Made by a program: the position numbers and the translations under genes. Below the pieces are notes generated by a model that ran no database searches, was not told the DNA's origin, and saw nothing but the letters and a program-made list of their open reading frames with translations. From Polytrichum commune (taxonomy: Eukaryota > Streptophyta > Polytrichopsida > Polytrichales > Polytrichaceae): a stretch of DNA of 64,000 nt. The DNA lies in assembly GCA_950295325.1 (NCBI GenBank), contig OX485804.1, positions 28,396,001 through 28,460,000 on the forward strand. The letters are read 5' to 3'. Position 1 is the stretch's first letter; each line of letters starts with the position of its first letter. Shown piece by piece: positions 1-11,690 of this stretch.

Positions 1-1740
1 TAGTGTAAACGTCAACCCTTCATCATTGTAATTGGAGTTTAATTCAGATGAGCAGCATGAAGGGGATAAACTCCTTGCCAAACACAGCACTGGCATTTAG
101 GGATTTGGCTAGAGTAGTCCTTCAGGTCCCATCCAAGTCTCGCAACATCCAAAGATGTGTGCGTAAAGGGGCTTTAACATTATACACCTCACGCAGGAGG
201 GCTTGCCAACTCGAATCGGTCACCAACAACACGTGATTAATGTTTGTCTCTACTTGTTTTTGATCGACGGTTTCGTTCGCACAATTAACCAGCCCTGGTG
301 CGAACATCGTAATGCAGTCATGGTTGTGGTTGTGGTTGATGGTCAGGTTAATCACGACAACCACGACCACCTCAGTAGTGTAAACATCAACCTTGGCACA
401 AAGCAAGTTCCATGCTTTCTCGCTGCAACATTCAATAATTTGTGCATGCGCCTCAAGGGGCGTTCAAAGTATACGTCCGCACTGACACAGGAGGGCTTGC
501 CAACTCAAACTGGTGACCAACAACACATGTTTGTTTAGCAATGTTTGTCTCTACCTATTTTTGGGCTATGGTCATGTTATGCGGTCGTGGTCGTGGTTGA
601 TGGTCAGGTTAATCACGACCATTACGACCGCCCTAGTAGTGTAAACATCAACCCTTCATCATGGTAATTGTAGTTCAACTTCAGATGAGCAGCATCAAGG
701 GGACAAATGCCTTGCCAGACATCGCACTTACTTTAATGGATATTGCTAGGTATGTTCATTCAAGTCGCATTCAAGTCCTGCAACTTTCAAAGATTTTTGC
801 ATGTTCCTCAACAGGGGTTTCCATTATACAGTTCCCAAAGGAGGGCTTGCCAAATCGAAATGATGACAAACATGTACTTAATTTTTGTCTCTTCTTGTTT
901 TTGGCCGACGGTGAACATTTCAACTGACCGCCGCTAGTGCGAATGTAATGTGGTCGCAGCCAATGCTCAGGGGTAACCGCGACCATGACCTCCACCAAAC
1001 ATCAACCCTTCATTGTTGTAATCGTAGTTTAAATTCAGATGGGCAGCACGAATAGGACAACATCCTTGCCCAGCACCGCACACTGTAATGGAAAGGGCTA
1101 GGATGAGTCCTTCAAGTTGAGATGAATTCAACTGCATTGGATGGCCGTGCTTACTTATATCTATCATGTAAGGTTTTGTGTAAACGGGAGATCCACCTAA
1201 ACAGTGGCTTGCATTGTAGGCTTTGTGCAAGGGAATGGTACACTAAATATGATATTTAGTGTCACCAATGCTATTTGTCTTGCTCAAACTAATTGTAAAC
1301 CAGTGTACTGTCACCAACACTAAATGTTAACCAAACAGTATTTGTCATTCCTTGTAAAAACAATTGGGCAATATAGACTCAGTGTTGCAAGTATTGTCAC
1401 TTACCAAGTGATTTTTCATCACATATTTGTAAGGATGCAAACTATACCAAATTTTTGTTTTCAATAATTAGCATTTGGATGAACTGAAAGTAAGTTGGGA
1501 TGACAATATTTGTAAACTTATTCATAGAAAGTGTCACCTAATAAAGTTACCACAGTGACATAAACTGCCACTAAATATCATATTTAGCATACTTACAACC
1601 TTAATGACCTTTCATCACGACCATGATGACACCACCAACCACAACCACCCCAGTAGTGTAAACAACCCTACATTGTTGTAATTGTAGTTCAAATTCAGAT
1701 GAGCATCATAACGAGGACAACATCCTTGTGTAATATCCCC
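1..1740. repeat. Diverged tandem array, unit about 260-375 bp
   Basis: The landmark TAGTGTAAACATCAACC (with variants) recurs near 1, 375, 635, 996 and 1653. It is followed each time by related text (AATTCAGATGAGCAGCAT, then GGAGGGCTTGCCAACTC, then TGGTTGATGGTCAGGTTAATCACGA). Units are imperfect and of unequal length. The stretch 1240-1615 interrupts the array with unrelated AT-rich DNA. The short open frames here follow the repeat rather than a gene. The array runs off the left edge. Confidence 0.75.
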
Positions 1741-2226
1741 CCGGGGTAACTCCCTTGTAGGGATATGAACCACGTGCGATAAAGGGGCTAACGTGCATAT
1801 TCATAGGACGTTCCATATAGTTGATGAATATTCCTGGTGCATACCTAATATATTTTTTAAATGAATATAGTAGTACCCTATATCTATGTTGATCGTTTTG
1901 TGAATTTTGCTCCTGTGGATTTGATTCCACCCTATATTTTTATTCTTTTGCATTTGGTTCTTCATATCTTCCAAGAGTAATGGTCTCCGAGGAAGCATCA
2001 CACTCGCTGTTATGGATACGGGTAGGTTAAGCTCTTCAAGTCGAGACGAAATCAATGGCCGTGCTGTAACTGTGGCCACACACTTTTGTCTGTCATGCAA
2101 GGTATGTGGCACTCATGTGCAAAACAGTGACTTGCATGTTCTCATTGTAAATTTCATCTTGACATTTGCATTGTACTAAGTTATCCTTTGTTCAAGTGAA
2201 TGTTAGTTATAATCTTAATGCTTCAG
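1741..2226. other. Non-coding stretch with a further array remnant
   Basis: The part at 2025-2145 (CTTCAAGTCGAGACGAAATC, then CTTGCATG) resembles 1105-1210 of the array, so the array family continues in degraded form. I see no gene. The 3' end (CTTCAG at 2221-2226) is a possible splice acceptor for the frame that follows. Confidence 0.45.
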
Positions 2227-2575
2227 GAGGACTGGGTGCACAGATTCCGGACAACAATGCGCAGACAACAGCACCGTGACGTCGGCCAACGCCGCGTGTG
2301 GTCCGGTCGGCTACCAGAGGCTGTTCACATTGCCGGTCCTGGGTATGTTGCTTGTTGCAGCCCTTTTGGGCATCCTCTTCTTACCTTATCTGAAGAGCAA
2401 GTGGCTGTCCTATTTGTCGAGCTACTGTGGTTGTGTCAGTATGGACAAAATGCCCTCATGTCACAACACACGGCCACGGATCATGCCTCCCGGGATGCAA
2501 CATGGAAATGTGGTAGACTGGATGCACTGTCCATCGGATCACCATCATAAAGTGCTCCTCCACCACCACGCGTGA
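2227..2575 (+). CDS. Possible terminal exon of a small membrane protein
   Basis: An open frame runs from a CTTCAG acceptor at 2221-2226 to a TGA at 2573-2575. It is distinctly GC-richer than its surroundings. It begins with a cysteine-bearing segment (GCTDSGQQCADNST), then has a hydrophobic stretch of about 24 residues ending in FLPYL that could span a membrane, a short basic and Cys-containing region, and a His-rich tail (SDHHHKVLLHHHA). I do not recognise the family. If it is an exon, the intron before it is phase 2 and the rest of the gene lies upstream, in or beyond the tandem array. It could also be a captured gene fragment. Confidence 0.35.
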
Positions 2576-2773
2576 ACTTGCGGAATTCCTCAAGAGGACT
2601 GAGGAATTTCCTCTCAGATCGTTGCTTCGATTTCTCTCACAGATTTTGAGGAATTGCATGACACTGATCTGTCTCGTTGCTCCCGAAGTCCTTCATCGGC
2701 AAAGTGATCGATGCTGATGAATTGTACGTAAACGGATCAGAATCTCATGTCAATCAAAGCAGCCTCCCAAGGC

Positions 2774-2794
2774 ATTATTATTATTATTATTATT
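2774..2794. repeat. (ATT)n microsatellite
   Basis: About seven uninterrupted ATT units. Confidence 0.9.
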
Positions 2795-3639
2795 GCTTGA
2801 GAGGAAATTGGGCAAATACTGGAGCAGCAGCATTAATTTGAGTCGATGGAGAACACTAAACAATCATCAATATAGATCTGCACTGGCTCACTTGATGCAT
2901 CTGGCTGCACCCATGAGTAGGCTTATTGTCTCAGATAGCAGAAGAATTTTTTTATATGGAGAGGTAACGTACTGATGATTTTCACAAGTGAGTCTGCAAC
3001 ACACTTTGGTCAATGTACTAGGGTAGGTGTACCTGTTAATGCGCACTTGGACTTTAGATGAATAGTCTGTAGTGACAAACATAAGTTTTCATGGGACTTT
3101 TTTGGATCAAAATGCTCAAATTCAACTTCCTATTAAGATAACTCAAACCAGAGCATCATTTTCACAAGGGCTTTTAATCCAAAATTGTTGCAAATTGAAC
3201 AGAGGTAGATGGTGGTTCTCTATCTTCAGTGTTCTCATTATCGCGCAATCATAAGTCCAAGATTAAGGTGCAGCGAGTGCGCAACTATAGGTGCTTGTGC
3301 AATCATAGGTATACTTACCTTGATTCATGTGACACCAAGTCAACCTCAATATTTTGGAACTTGTTTTCCCTTCTCAACCTTGAGACTTCCAGGTGATATG
3401 AATGTTGGCTATTTCAAACCCATTCCAAATACATACCCTAGTTATCGTTTGTAGTGTAGGTGGCATACAAGTCCTTTGCAGCTCTTAAGTTAACCAACAC
3501 ATCCTTAAGTGATAGGCACATGCTTATTTGTAGAAATGCATATCTATTATCTTAGATAGAGGCCATGCCTAAAAGGTGGTAGCTAGTAGGACGGGGGCAA
3601 AGAGGCTTGTCATTCATGCTTGCTCCAATAATATGAGAC

Positions 3640-3862
3640 CCCTTTTATATTTCTGTTTTCTCTTTTTCTTTTCTGAGACAGAAAGCCTACATGCCAGTGC
3701 CAAAGCATAGGAGGCAATTGACCACCTGGCAAGTTTTCCGTCAAGTAGAGAGGAGATTTCACAGCCGGGAATCGAATTGCCAACCTCTTCCTTGAGATTT
3801 GGGTATCTCTCCACCCTCATCCAGTAGTTTAGGGTTGTCGCGGACCTGTATTTATCCAATTG
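3640..3862 (-). mobile_element. Possible tRNA-derived SINE
   Basis: Read on the minus strand, the segment contains ATTCGATTCCCGG near 3780-3765. This fits a Pol III B box (RTTCGANTCC). It lies about 35 bases after a weak A-box-like GGATGAGGGTGGAGAG and ends in an A-rich tail (AAAAGAAAAAGAGAAAACAG). No target duplication or second copy was found in the window, so the call rests on the B box and tail only. Confidence 0.3.
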
Positions 3863-5696
3863 CACTCACACTAATCTCTCAACTGCATTGAAGACATCAT
3901 AATATGCCTTTACATGTTTTCATGTTAAAATCTACAGTTGTTAAGTCTTGTATTGAAGCTCATTTATTAGTATCCCTCCCCCATGTTGAAAGATTTAGCA
4001 AAAGGTTCCAAAAAAAAATGCACATGACGACATGATCTCAAACATGAAGCATTAATTTTGCTAGCCTAGGGGGTGAACAAAATATGTATTATACTTAGGA
4101 GAAAATATGTCCTCAACGACCGCCTTTAGTCCTTGCTAACACACTCAGATGGCCAACACTCCTCCAAGAACCTCTAAGAAAAATTGGGAGAAACGTGCCC
4201 CCACGTGTGTATGGAAACCTATTATTAAAACCCCCTCTATACAAATTTGTCATGATAAACAAGAAGATCATACTTACAAAACCCAAGGGGTGTTTGCGAC
4301 ATATGAAAACTTTACTCATCCAAACTATGAGTATAGATATTGAGATGAATTGGATGTTACAATTGAAAATATACATACAAAGACTACAAGTCTTCTAAAA
4401 CTATCGACTTGAGAGACAATAGAGGAGAATGCACGATGCAAAGAACTTGTAGGTGCAAGGGTTGAGGTGGAGGGATACATTCACATCTAGTCATTAACAT
4501 ATGTGTATAAATATACGTTTGGATAACAATCAACCTTTATCATGTGTGTAATGCAAAACCTTGGCATTCATCAATAAAGTCATTAAAGACGTTTTCCTCC
4601 TCCAGATGTAATTCATAAGCATTTAAGTTTGCAATATATTCATAGAAGCTAATGCAAATATTGTTACTAAGTCTACCACCAAATGATCAGTTAGATTGTA
4701 TGTGCATAGTTTATGGTTAGTTCCTTTATGACACCAACTTAAGCCAATATAAAAAACTTATGCGATAACGTCTGTGACACTACCATACAAGTACAAATGT
4801 TGTATATCTTTTAAAGGTCCTCCATCCATGTACATAAGTATGAGTTAAAATTTGTGTAGCATATGTATATGTAGTATGGCAAAGTTCAAATTGATATCCC
4901 TTTTGTGCACTCACGTATAGTTGTACGTGTTTAGTATGGCGCACCCCCATATTACAAATCATGGACCATATAATAGTCTCATGTATGTCTAGGGAAATTA
5001 TGATATCCTAGAGTATATTGCCAAATTATAGTATACACAAAAATATAGCAATTGGAAATAATTAGGCATTCATCGTATTTTTGTATATGAATCACTTTTC
5101 ATTGACAAAGCCATTCAAGTATGACATGGGAGATGAGAAGTATTTCTTTATGGAAGGAAACAAATGAACATTTGGAGGTATAAGGTAGATTTGATTGAAG
5201 TAAACTTAATCCTTTTGTAAAAAAACCTTAGGGTAGACTTGCATCTCCCCCATCATTCAAACTACAAGGCTATTTAATAGGGGAATGCTATCATAGGAGC
5301 AGTGAAGGATGAGCGTAACATATAAGCAGTGAGCAAGAAAATGTCCATGATTTTACATGTACTGATATCCTATAGCTGAGGTATTTCTACCTAGAAAGTG
5401 CATTTGGACACACATAAATGATATAGTATATGTTTTCTATATTCATAATTTTTAAACACATGGCTTTTAGGTACATAGTCTCAAAATGAAGTCGTAATGT
5501 TAGAACTACAAAACTAGTGAGCCTTGTTAGATTCAACAATAGCAATTGGATGTCCAACACATTGGAACTCCACAAATCACATTTAAACATCATAGGAGCT
5601 TGACCCAAAAATTGAATGAAATGGAGCAATAAATGAGGCTTGAACTATGGATACAACAATGTCCACTGATCATTGTTTATTCAAACCAATAATTTC

Positions 5697-6472
5697 AAAA
5701 TAAAGGGGGCATTCACGGTTGAGGTACTACTTTTGGGACAAAGGACTTAAGGACTTTGTCGCATTGATCTTGGTTTTTATCATGATTTACTATTATTTGA
5801 TCAATAAATTTTACATAAATAAGTAGATAGTTCATAAGCTTTATCAAGAATTTTTTTATTATTATTTAATAATCACCCTAAACCCTAAACCCTAAACCCT
5901 AGGCCACATCAATGGCATTTTTTTGCTATTTAGGTGTGCATTGGTGGTCAATTATTTCCTCTTATGTATCTTGGTACCTTGGTAAAAGTGTCATGTGTCC
6001 ATTCATATAAATGTTTTTGTCCAATTCTAATACTAGACGTTCCTTTTACGTGTGGCCGTGAGTATATGTATATTTGGACATGTTTGGTGCCACATGTAAA
6101 GTTGGGCAATTGTTATTCAATACATATTTGGTTCTATTGGTACACACTTGAACGATGAGTGTGAGGAAAAAATTTGGGATCGTTTCAATTTATTCTTGTT
6201 GTCCTTTTCATTCCTTGATCCTAAGGTGAACAATTAAGACAACACTCTTGAATGTCCTTTAAGGAATCAAAAGGATATCTTAGATGACCTTATTCCTTCT
6301 AAATTAACTTTGTCAGTGTACTCGATATGGAGTATGAAATGTAGGTATGATCCAAAATATGCTTCACAATACAAATCTAATCATACCAAGCATGTGAAGT
6401 TATCCAAAAAAGTCCGTTTTCCGTTAGACGGCCAAAAGTAGTACCCCAACCATGAATGGCCCCTAAAATAAA
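5697..6472. mobile_element. MITE candidate, hAT-like, with 8-bp flanking repeat
   Basis: The ends at 5705 and 6464 are inverted repeats of about 32 bp. The left end reads GGGGGCATTCACGG then GGTACTACTTTTGG. The right end on the other strand reads GGGGCCATTCATGG then GGTACTACTTTTGG. The direct repeat AAAATAAA lies immediately outside both ends (5697-5704 and 6465-6472), an 8-bp duplication as expected for hAT elements, although it is low-complexity. The roughly 760-bp interior has no transposase-like frame. It holds a run of telomere-type repeats at 5876-5901. Confidence 0.6.
5876..5901. repeat. Interstitial telomere-type CCCTAAA repeat
   Basis: Three perfect CCCTAAA units plus a partial fourth, inside the MITE candidate. 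The plant telomere consensus is TTTAGGG. Isolated near-copies also occur near 16110, 16928 and 41063. Confidence 0.85.
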
Positions 6473-7002
6473 AACTAAAACAACAACATGTCTACAACCT
6501 ACTATGGTCACTATCGTGTTCTTTTTCCTTGTCTACCTCATCATATATGAAAGAATTACAAACCCTCCTTTTAGACCTCAATGGACACGTGTTGAAGTCA
6601 CCATCATAACATTTCCACACCAAGGGGGGGGGGGCACATTGGCAAAATGGTAGAAAACCACGTGTGAGAAAATAAAAGATGGATTTTATTCAAGACACAT
6701 AATTTTTACATTTTTTTAAGATGTACAATAACGTCCTTTAAATGTGAATTTGGGAATTATATATAATGAATGGTGTGGTTTGAGTTGTGGTAGTTTAATA
6801 TTTTAAATTTATAAGTTCAACATATATCATCTGCCATTAGTGGAATTGGATGAGAAACAAGCAAAATGTATGTGAACATGTGGATGGGTTTGTTGAAACG
6901 GTTGCCTTTGGATGAAAAGTACCGTCCTTAGGTTCTTCATTTCCATCCTTAGGTTTTTGTTTTCTCCTCTAGTTGGCCGCTTTGCTCCAGTTTAGGATTT
7001 CT

Positions 7003-7100
7003 TGCTCACTGTGCTCGCTCTTGTGCTCGTTGTGCTTGCACCTGTGCCCGTTGTGCTCGCTCTTGTGCTTGCTCATGTGCTCATGTGCTCGTTCTTGTTG
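7003..7100. repeat. Short minisatellite of GTGCTCGTTGTGCT type
   Basis: About seven imperfect repeats of 10-15 bases built on GTGCTCG(C/T)T(C/G)(T/G)T. An apparent Leu/Val-rich frame across it is a by-product of the repeat. Confidence 0.7.
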
Positions 7101-7167
7101 TTGTCATTGAAAAAGAGTGACCAAAGGATTAATTCCAGCCTTTTTTGGTGGCGTCTGGTGAGTCGGC

Positions 7168-7560
7168 ATGTCTCTGGAATTTTTTCGAAATGATGTCTAC
7201 ATAGAAGAATTTGATAAACCTTTGTGTGATGATGATCCAAAGTATATCAAGAGGGTTTAGTATCAATCTTAGAACTCATTTGAAAACCATTGTAATTTAG
7301 GGGCATTGAGTTACCAATGTCTCTAAATTGTTTGGGATCGATGTCCACAATAAAGAATTTGATACATCTTTGTGTGACGATGATACATAGCATTTCAAGA
7401 GGTTTGGTATCGATATGAGAAGTCGTTTATGAATCATCAAAACTTAGGAGCATAGAGTTGCCAATGTCTCTGGATTATGATGTCGACATTAGAGATGTTG
7501 ATAAAACCTTTGTGTGATGATGATGCAAAGCACATCTTCAAGAAGATTTTTACTATGGAT
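7168..7560. repeat. Tandem repeat of about 147 bp, nearly three units
   Basis: ATGTCTCTGGA-type starts lie at 7168, 7317 and 7463. Each is followed by GATGTC(T/G)ACA, AGAATTTGATA, CCTTTGTGTGATGATGAT and CAAGAGG. The core can be read as EEFDKPLCDDDPK, so this may be a decayed, tandemly copied gene piece, but stops and shifts interrupt every unit. Confidence 0.7.
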
Positions 7561-8062
7561 GTTCTTAGATATTGAGATTCTCATTCTGGATCGATGGTCT
7601 AACCGGTGTCAAGAATGCTAAACTTGGGTGGCCTGCTCCTAGAAATGAGATGCTTATATAACAAGTAGTCAATCCTCGACATTTCAAACATATGATCTTC
7701 ACTCTCAACTGAAGACAATTGTTGTTTACCTTGTAAGAATGGGAAGGAAAATATGAGCATATGTACTCAGTATTGAATTCATTTGACATTGTAACGATTC
7801 TGCAAACAAGCCAAGTTGCATGAACCAAGATACTTTTAAAATGGACTTAAAATACCCAAGCCGAAACATCATAGAATTATATGGAATTGGTGATGCCATG
7901 CGCGTGTTTAAAAAAACACATGCAAATGCTTTCAAAAATGTGTTTCAAAACACAATTGCATACATAAATGTAGCATTGGAACACAACTAACTAACACTAA
8001 TTCCAAATTTTGTTTAGGGTTTACACATTTAGTATGAAGCAATTTTTGTCATTGTTCAAGTT

Positions 8063-9058
8063 TGTCGCGCACCTCTCCATGAGGAGTGCCCGAAACACCA
8101 TGGGCACAAGGGGGACCCCGGAGTGACACCCGGGACTTGTGGCGCCGTTGGTGAGAGGGCCCAAGTGATCCTAGTGTGGGTGAGGGCCCCGGGCGTTGGG
8201 AACGCCTCCCACCCACGGAGACTAGGAGGCACGAGGGTAAGGCCATGAGCTATGCGTAGCTCATGGCGTGGTGATTCTAGAATGCTCAAGAACACCTCAA
8301 TCGAAGGTGTGAGCTAGGAGTTATGGCCATTTGAGTGGGGCGCTGTCCCCGGACAGCGCCCTGGTACAGCAGTGCCTGGGAGTGATTCCCGGGACTGCCA
8401 AGGTTCAAACAGGCATAACTTCCTCAATACTTGCCGGAATGGGGCAAGTGAGGAGTCCATCGGCATCTACGTGAAGCGTAGATGAAGATGGAGTGGTTGG
8501 TTGTTATAATCAGACATCATAAAAGGAAGTTATGATGTTCTGAAGCTGCTGGGGGCTTCTAGGCCCAGCGGCTAAGGGAAAGTGTCCACTTGGCCCCAAC
8601 TCTTGGTAGAGAGACAAGAGGTTGGTTGACGGTGGGGTAGGGGCCCCGCCTAGAGTCCTAGAGGCTTATATGGGTGAGGTGGTGTGGCCTCACCCACCCG
8701 AGGCCGAACGGCACGGCCTCCATGGGCTTTGGCCCATTGTGAGGCCATAGTTGCCTAGTATGGTTCGGGTTGTTGTAGTGTTGCTCCGGCAACGCGATGA
8801 TCAACATAAGATTGGACTTCCATGGATGGAAGTCCACATCTAAGGATTGGTTACCGATAAAAGGGGTTGGTTACCGATTAAAGAGGTGAGTCCCGAAATC
8901 AAAGTAGGAGGGTTGGTTCCCCTCCTATGAACTAATGGTCCGGGGTTAGAGGAGCTAACCATTAGCATGGCGGTATGCGAAGGGTTAGCGACTCGTAACC
9001 TTTGCTAGAATTGAAAATTGGCAAGATGGTCAAGGGGGGGCTAGCAAGGGTTGCGACA
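8063..9058 (+). repeat. 5' LTR, 996 bp
   Basis: Begins TGTCGCGCACCTCTCCATGA and ends AGCAAGGGTTGCGACA. By eye I found no difference from the 3' LTR over the full length. It contains short inverted repeats, for example GGCGCTGTCC/GGACAGCGCC near 8339-8361. Minus-strand open frames within it appear identically in both LTRs and are not genes. Confidence 0.95.
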
Positions 9059-9060
9059 CT

Positions 9061-9072
9061 TGGTATCAGAGC
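9061..9072 (+). other. Primer-binding site, initiator-Met tRNA
   Basis: TGGTATCAGAGC, complementary to the 3' end of plant initiator-Met tRNA, starts two bases after the 5' LTR. This is the usual primer of plant LTR retrotransposons. Confidence 0.95.
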
Positions 9073-9712
9073 AGGGTTCCAATTTTAGAGCTAGCACTTT
9101 GAGGGAAGTATGGCTATCAAAAATGCGGGTTATGATGGTGAGCCCGGGGTTTCTAAAAGGTTGTGAGGCTCAAATTGGAACAAGGATCATGTGCAAGTGG
9201 ATTGTGACCATACCATTGATTCTAATGACAATGGTGGGCATGAGGGTGGATTCGGTGAGGAAAATGGAGGAGTGCTTTGAAACGGCTCCCGCAAACCTCG
9301 AAAAGTATTCGGGGGCTAGAATACCGAATGCATCCGAAAGCTTGGACGGTGGTAATATTGGATTGAAATTCCAATCCAAATTGCTTAGAATGTGGTGAAG
9401 TTGGAATGGGTGCAAATGCGGCACTCAAGGCTTTTAGGCCTATGTGTGCGATTTAACCACCATAATGAATGGCACAACTAAGATTGACTAGTTGGCTAAG
9501 AAACACATCGTTTTAAATGCGATTTCAAAAACGGGTGGTGAATACCATGTTCAACTCCCCAAAGCTTCTTGAGGACGTATCGGGAATCTTTAAGATTTGA
9601 AGAACATTGAAGCCGATGGTCCCGAAAAGAAGTGGGGCGGCGCATCACCACAAAGTGGGTTTTAGCCGATATTGGTCCCAAAGAAATGGGCGAAAGTAGT
9701 TTGGCCCATTAT

Positions 9713-9990
9713 ACCAAGGCAAAACATAGTCGTGCCGTGGACGGAATGTTGGGAGGTGGGTTGATCCTACCAAGGCAATTCATGTTCGTGCCGCGGACAA
9801 AGTGTGAAAGGTAGCTTTGTGCTACCAAGGCAAATCATGTTTGTCCCGCGGACAAACTATTAGAAATTGGTTTTGTGGCACCAAACCAATTTGTCCCGCG
9901 GACGGAATGTTTAAAGTTGGGTTTGTGGACCAAGCCAAGCCAAGTTGCCGAGGACGGAATGTTGGACGATGGCTTTGTGGCCAAGGCTAG
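9713..9990. repeat. Tandem repeat of about 54 bp inside the gypsy element
   Basis: Units start at ACCAAGGC or variants near 9713, 9769, 9823, 9880, 9929 and 9980. They share GTCCCGCGGACGGAATGTT and a GGTTTTGTGG end. The array lies between the gag-equivalent region (no recognisable Gag) and the protease-like piece, and the spacing of 49-57 bp does not keep frame. Confidence 0.75.
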
Positions 9991-10077
9991 TAGCCTTAAG
10001 CCGAGGCCAAGTCTCATGTGTTGACAAAGAGGCAAGCCATTCCTTCTTGAGCCCAAAACTCACAAGGGAGTTGGGGC

Positions 10078-10467
10078 TTGCCTATTGATAGAGCGGGCAA
10101 GCCCACCAAGGTGCGGTTTGGAAAGGGCGAACCGCATGAAACAAAGAAGGCCGCGATGCATGTAACCTTTCAATGTGGGACATTAGATTTTTGTCAAACT
10201 TTCATACCATGTGAAATAGATGAAATGCATATCATGGTGAAGGTCGCCTTCTTTGAAACTCACATGATAGATGTGAGGTGCAAGCCGGTGTGCTTGCGGT
10301 GCATTATAATGTGTCATAATGGCAAAGAATTGAGGTTCAAATTGACAAGGACTCCTATGGTAGGAGGACCCAAGTTGAATTTGGTCTTAATGGACCAAAT
10401 GAAAAATAAAAAACATAATGGTCGTGGTTCAATTGGAGCACCTCCAAGGAACGTATGGGGAGGCTAG
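10078..10467 (+). pseudogene. Retrotransposon protease-region remnant
   Basis: The 129-codon frame contains CEIDEMHIMVKVAFFETH followed by a segment like the end of a plant gypsy protease and linker (KELRFKLTRTPMVGGPKLNL). The expected DTG/DSG active-site motif is not visible. It is followed at 10498-10570 by the usual start of the RT region (VRYKDVFTNVLPKN). This is a remnant of the pol polyprotein, not an independent gene. Confidence 0.6.
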
Positions 10468-10497
10468 GAAAGATGGGCCTCCCCCAAACAACATTGG

Positions 10498-10790
10498 TGT
10501 GATGTTGGTGAGATACAAGGATGTATTCACCAATGTGTTGCCCAAAAATATTACCGCCAAGAAGTGAAAAATAACTTTGCTCAACGAGAGATTGAGTTCT
10601 TGAGGTATGTGGTGACAAAGGAAGTTGGTGGATGAACATGAAGAATGTCAAGGAAATCCAAAAGGAGAATTGGCCCTTGATTCTAAAAGGGCTTAGGTCA
10701 TTTGTTGGCTTAGCCAATTAGTACCACCACTTCATTCGAGAGTTTTCTAATGTTGCTAGGACCTTATTCAACTTATTGAGGAAAATGGCT
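10498..10790 (+). pseudogene. Reverse transcriptase remnant with the palm deleted
   Basis: The piece starts with the pre-RT motif (YKDVFTNVLPKN). It then passes within about 30 codons to the end of the RT thumb/connection (FLRYVVTKE, then LRSFVGLANYYHHFIREF). The roughly 200 residues that normally lie between, including the catalytic YxDD box, are missing. Stops occur in the remaining text. Integrity of the two ends suggests an internal deletion rather than gradual decay. Confidence 0.75.
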
Positions 10791-11690
10791 ATCCCAAGAG
10801 TGGGATGAGCCTTGTCACCAAGCCTTTGGGGAGCTCAAAAACAAGTTCTCTTTGCCGCCCGTGCTTAAGTTCGCGGACTTTGACAAACCTTTTGAGGTGC
10901 ATACGGGGGCGAGTGACTTTAGCATTGGCGGATGTTGAGGCAAAATGGATGGCCATTGCATATAAGAGCATGAAGCTCGATGGTTGTCCGACCTTGTCCA
11001 ACTTATGCAAGAAATGGCTATCCCAAAAGTGGGATGAGCCTTGCCACCAAGTCTTTAAGGAGCTTAAGACCAAGTTCTCTTTGCCGCCCGTGCTCAAGTT
11101 TGCGAAATTTGACAAACCTTTTGAGGTGCATACGGAGGCGAGTAACTTTACCATTGGCGGATGTTGATCCAAGATGGATGCCCATTGCATATGGGAGCAT
11201 TAAGTTTAAAGGTTGTCAAACCTTGTGCGACTTGTGAAAGAAATGGCTATCTCAAGAGTGGGATGAGCCTTGCCCCAAAGTCTTTGGGGAGCTTAATACA
11301 AAGTTGTCTTTGCCACCCGTGTTCAAGTTCGCGGAGCTTGACAAACCTTTTGAGGTGCATACGGGGGGGGGGGGGGGGGGCGAGTGACTTTGCCATTGGC
11401 GGATGGTTAATGTAAGATGGATGACCATTGCATATGAGAGCGTTAAGCTTGATGTTATCCGACCTTATCCGACTTGTGGAAGAAATGGCTATCCTAAGAG
11501 TGGGATGAGCCTTGCCACCAAGTCTTTGGGGAGCTTAAGACCAAGTGTTCTAAGACGCCCGTGCTCAAGTTCGCGGAGCTTGACAAACCTTTTGAGGTGC
11601 ATACGGGGGTGAGTGGCTTTGCCAATGGTGGATTATCTGTAAGATGGATGGCCATTGCATATGAGACCATGAGGCTCGATGGTTGTCAAA
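10787..11690 (+). repeat. RT-RNase H junction repeated four times in tandem
   Basis: GGCTATCCCAAGAGTGGGAT or variants recur at 10787, 11016, 11245 and 11487, with periods of 229, 229 and 242 (the last is lengthened by a G run near 11365). Each unit encodes a copy of the connection between RT thumb and RNase H (WDEPCHQVFKELK, then KPFEVHT, then SDFAIGG). Normal elements carry this once. Only the fourth copy continues into RNase H. Confidence 0.9.

Larger units (their letters stand above)
2576..5696. other. Non-genic AT-rich region
   Basis: No frame here has splice context, protein-like composition or recognisable motifs. Apart from the ATT microsatellite and a possible SINE-like piece near 3.6-3.9 kb, I see nothing structured. 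Confidence 0.6.
6473..8057. other. Non-genic region between MITE and LTR element
   Basis: Apart from a nine-G run near 6627 and the two short arrays listed separately, I see no gene or element. Short frames at 7.56-7.94 kb on the minus strand show no family resemblance. Confidence 0.55.

Noticed and set aside
1-1740. CRISPR-like or bacterial repeat array
   Set aside because: Units are long, diverged and lack regular spacers; the window is eukaryotic.
5876-5901. Telomere or chromosome end
   Set aside because: Only about four units, inside a transposon-like element with unique DNA on both sides.
8049-8295. Minus-strand frames of 65-79 codons in the LTR
   Set aside because: The same frames recur in the 3' LTR because the LTRs are copies; no promoter, domain or other coding sign.
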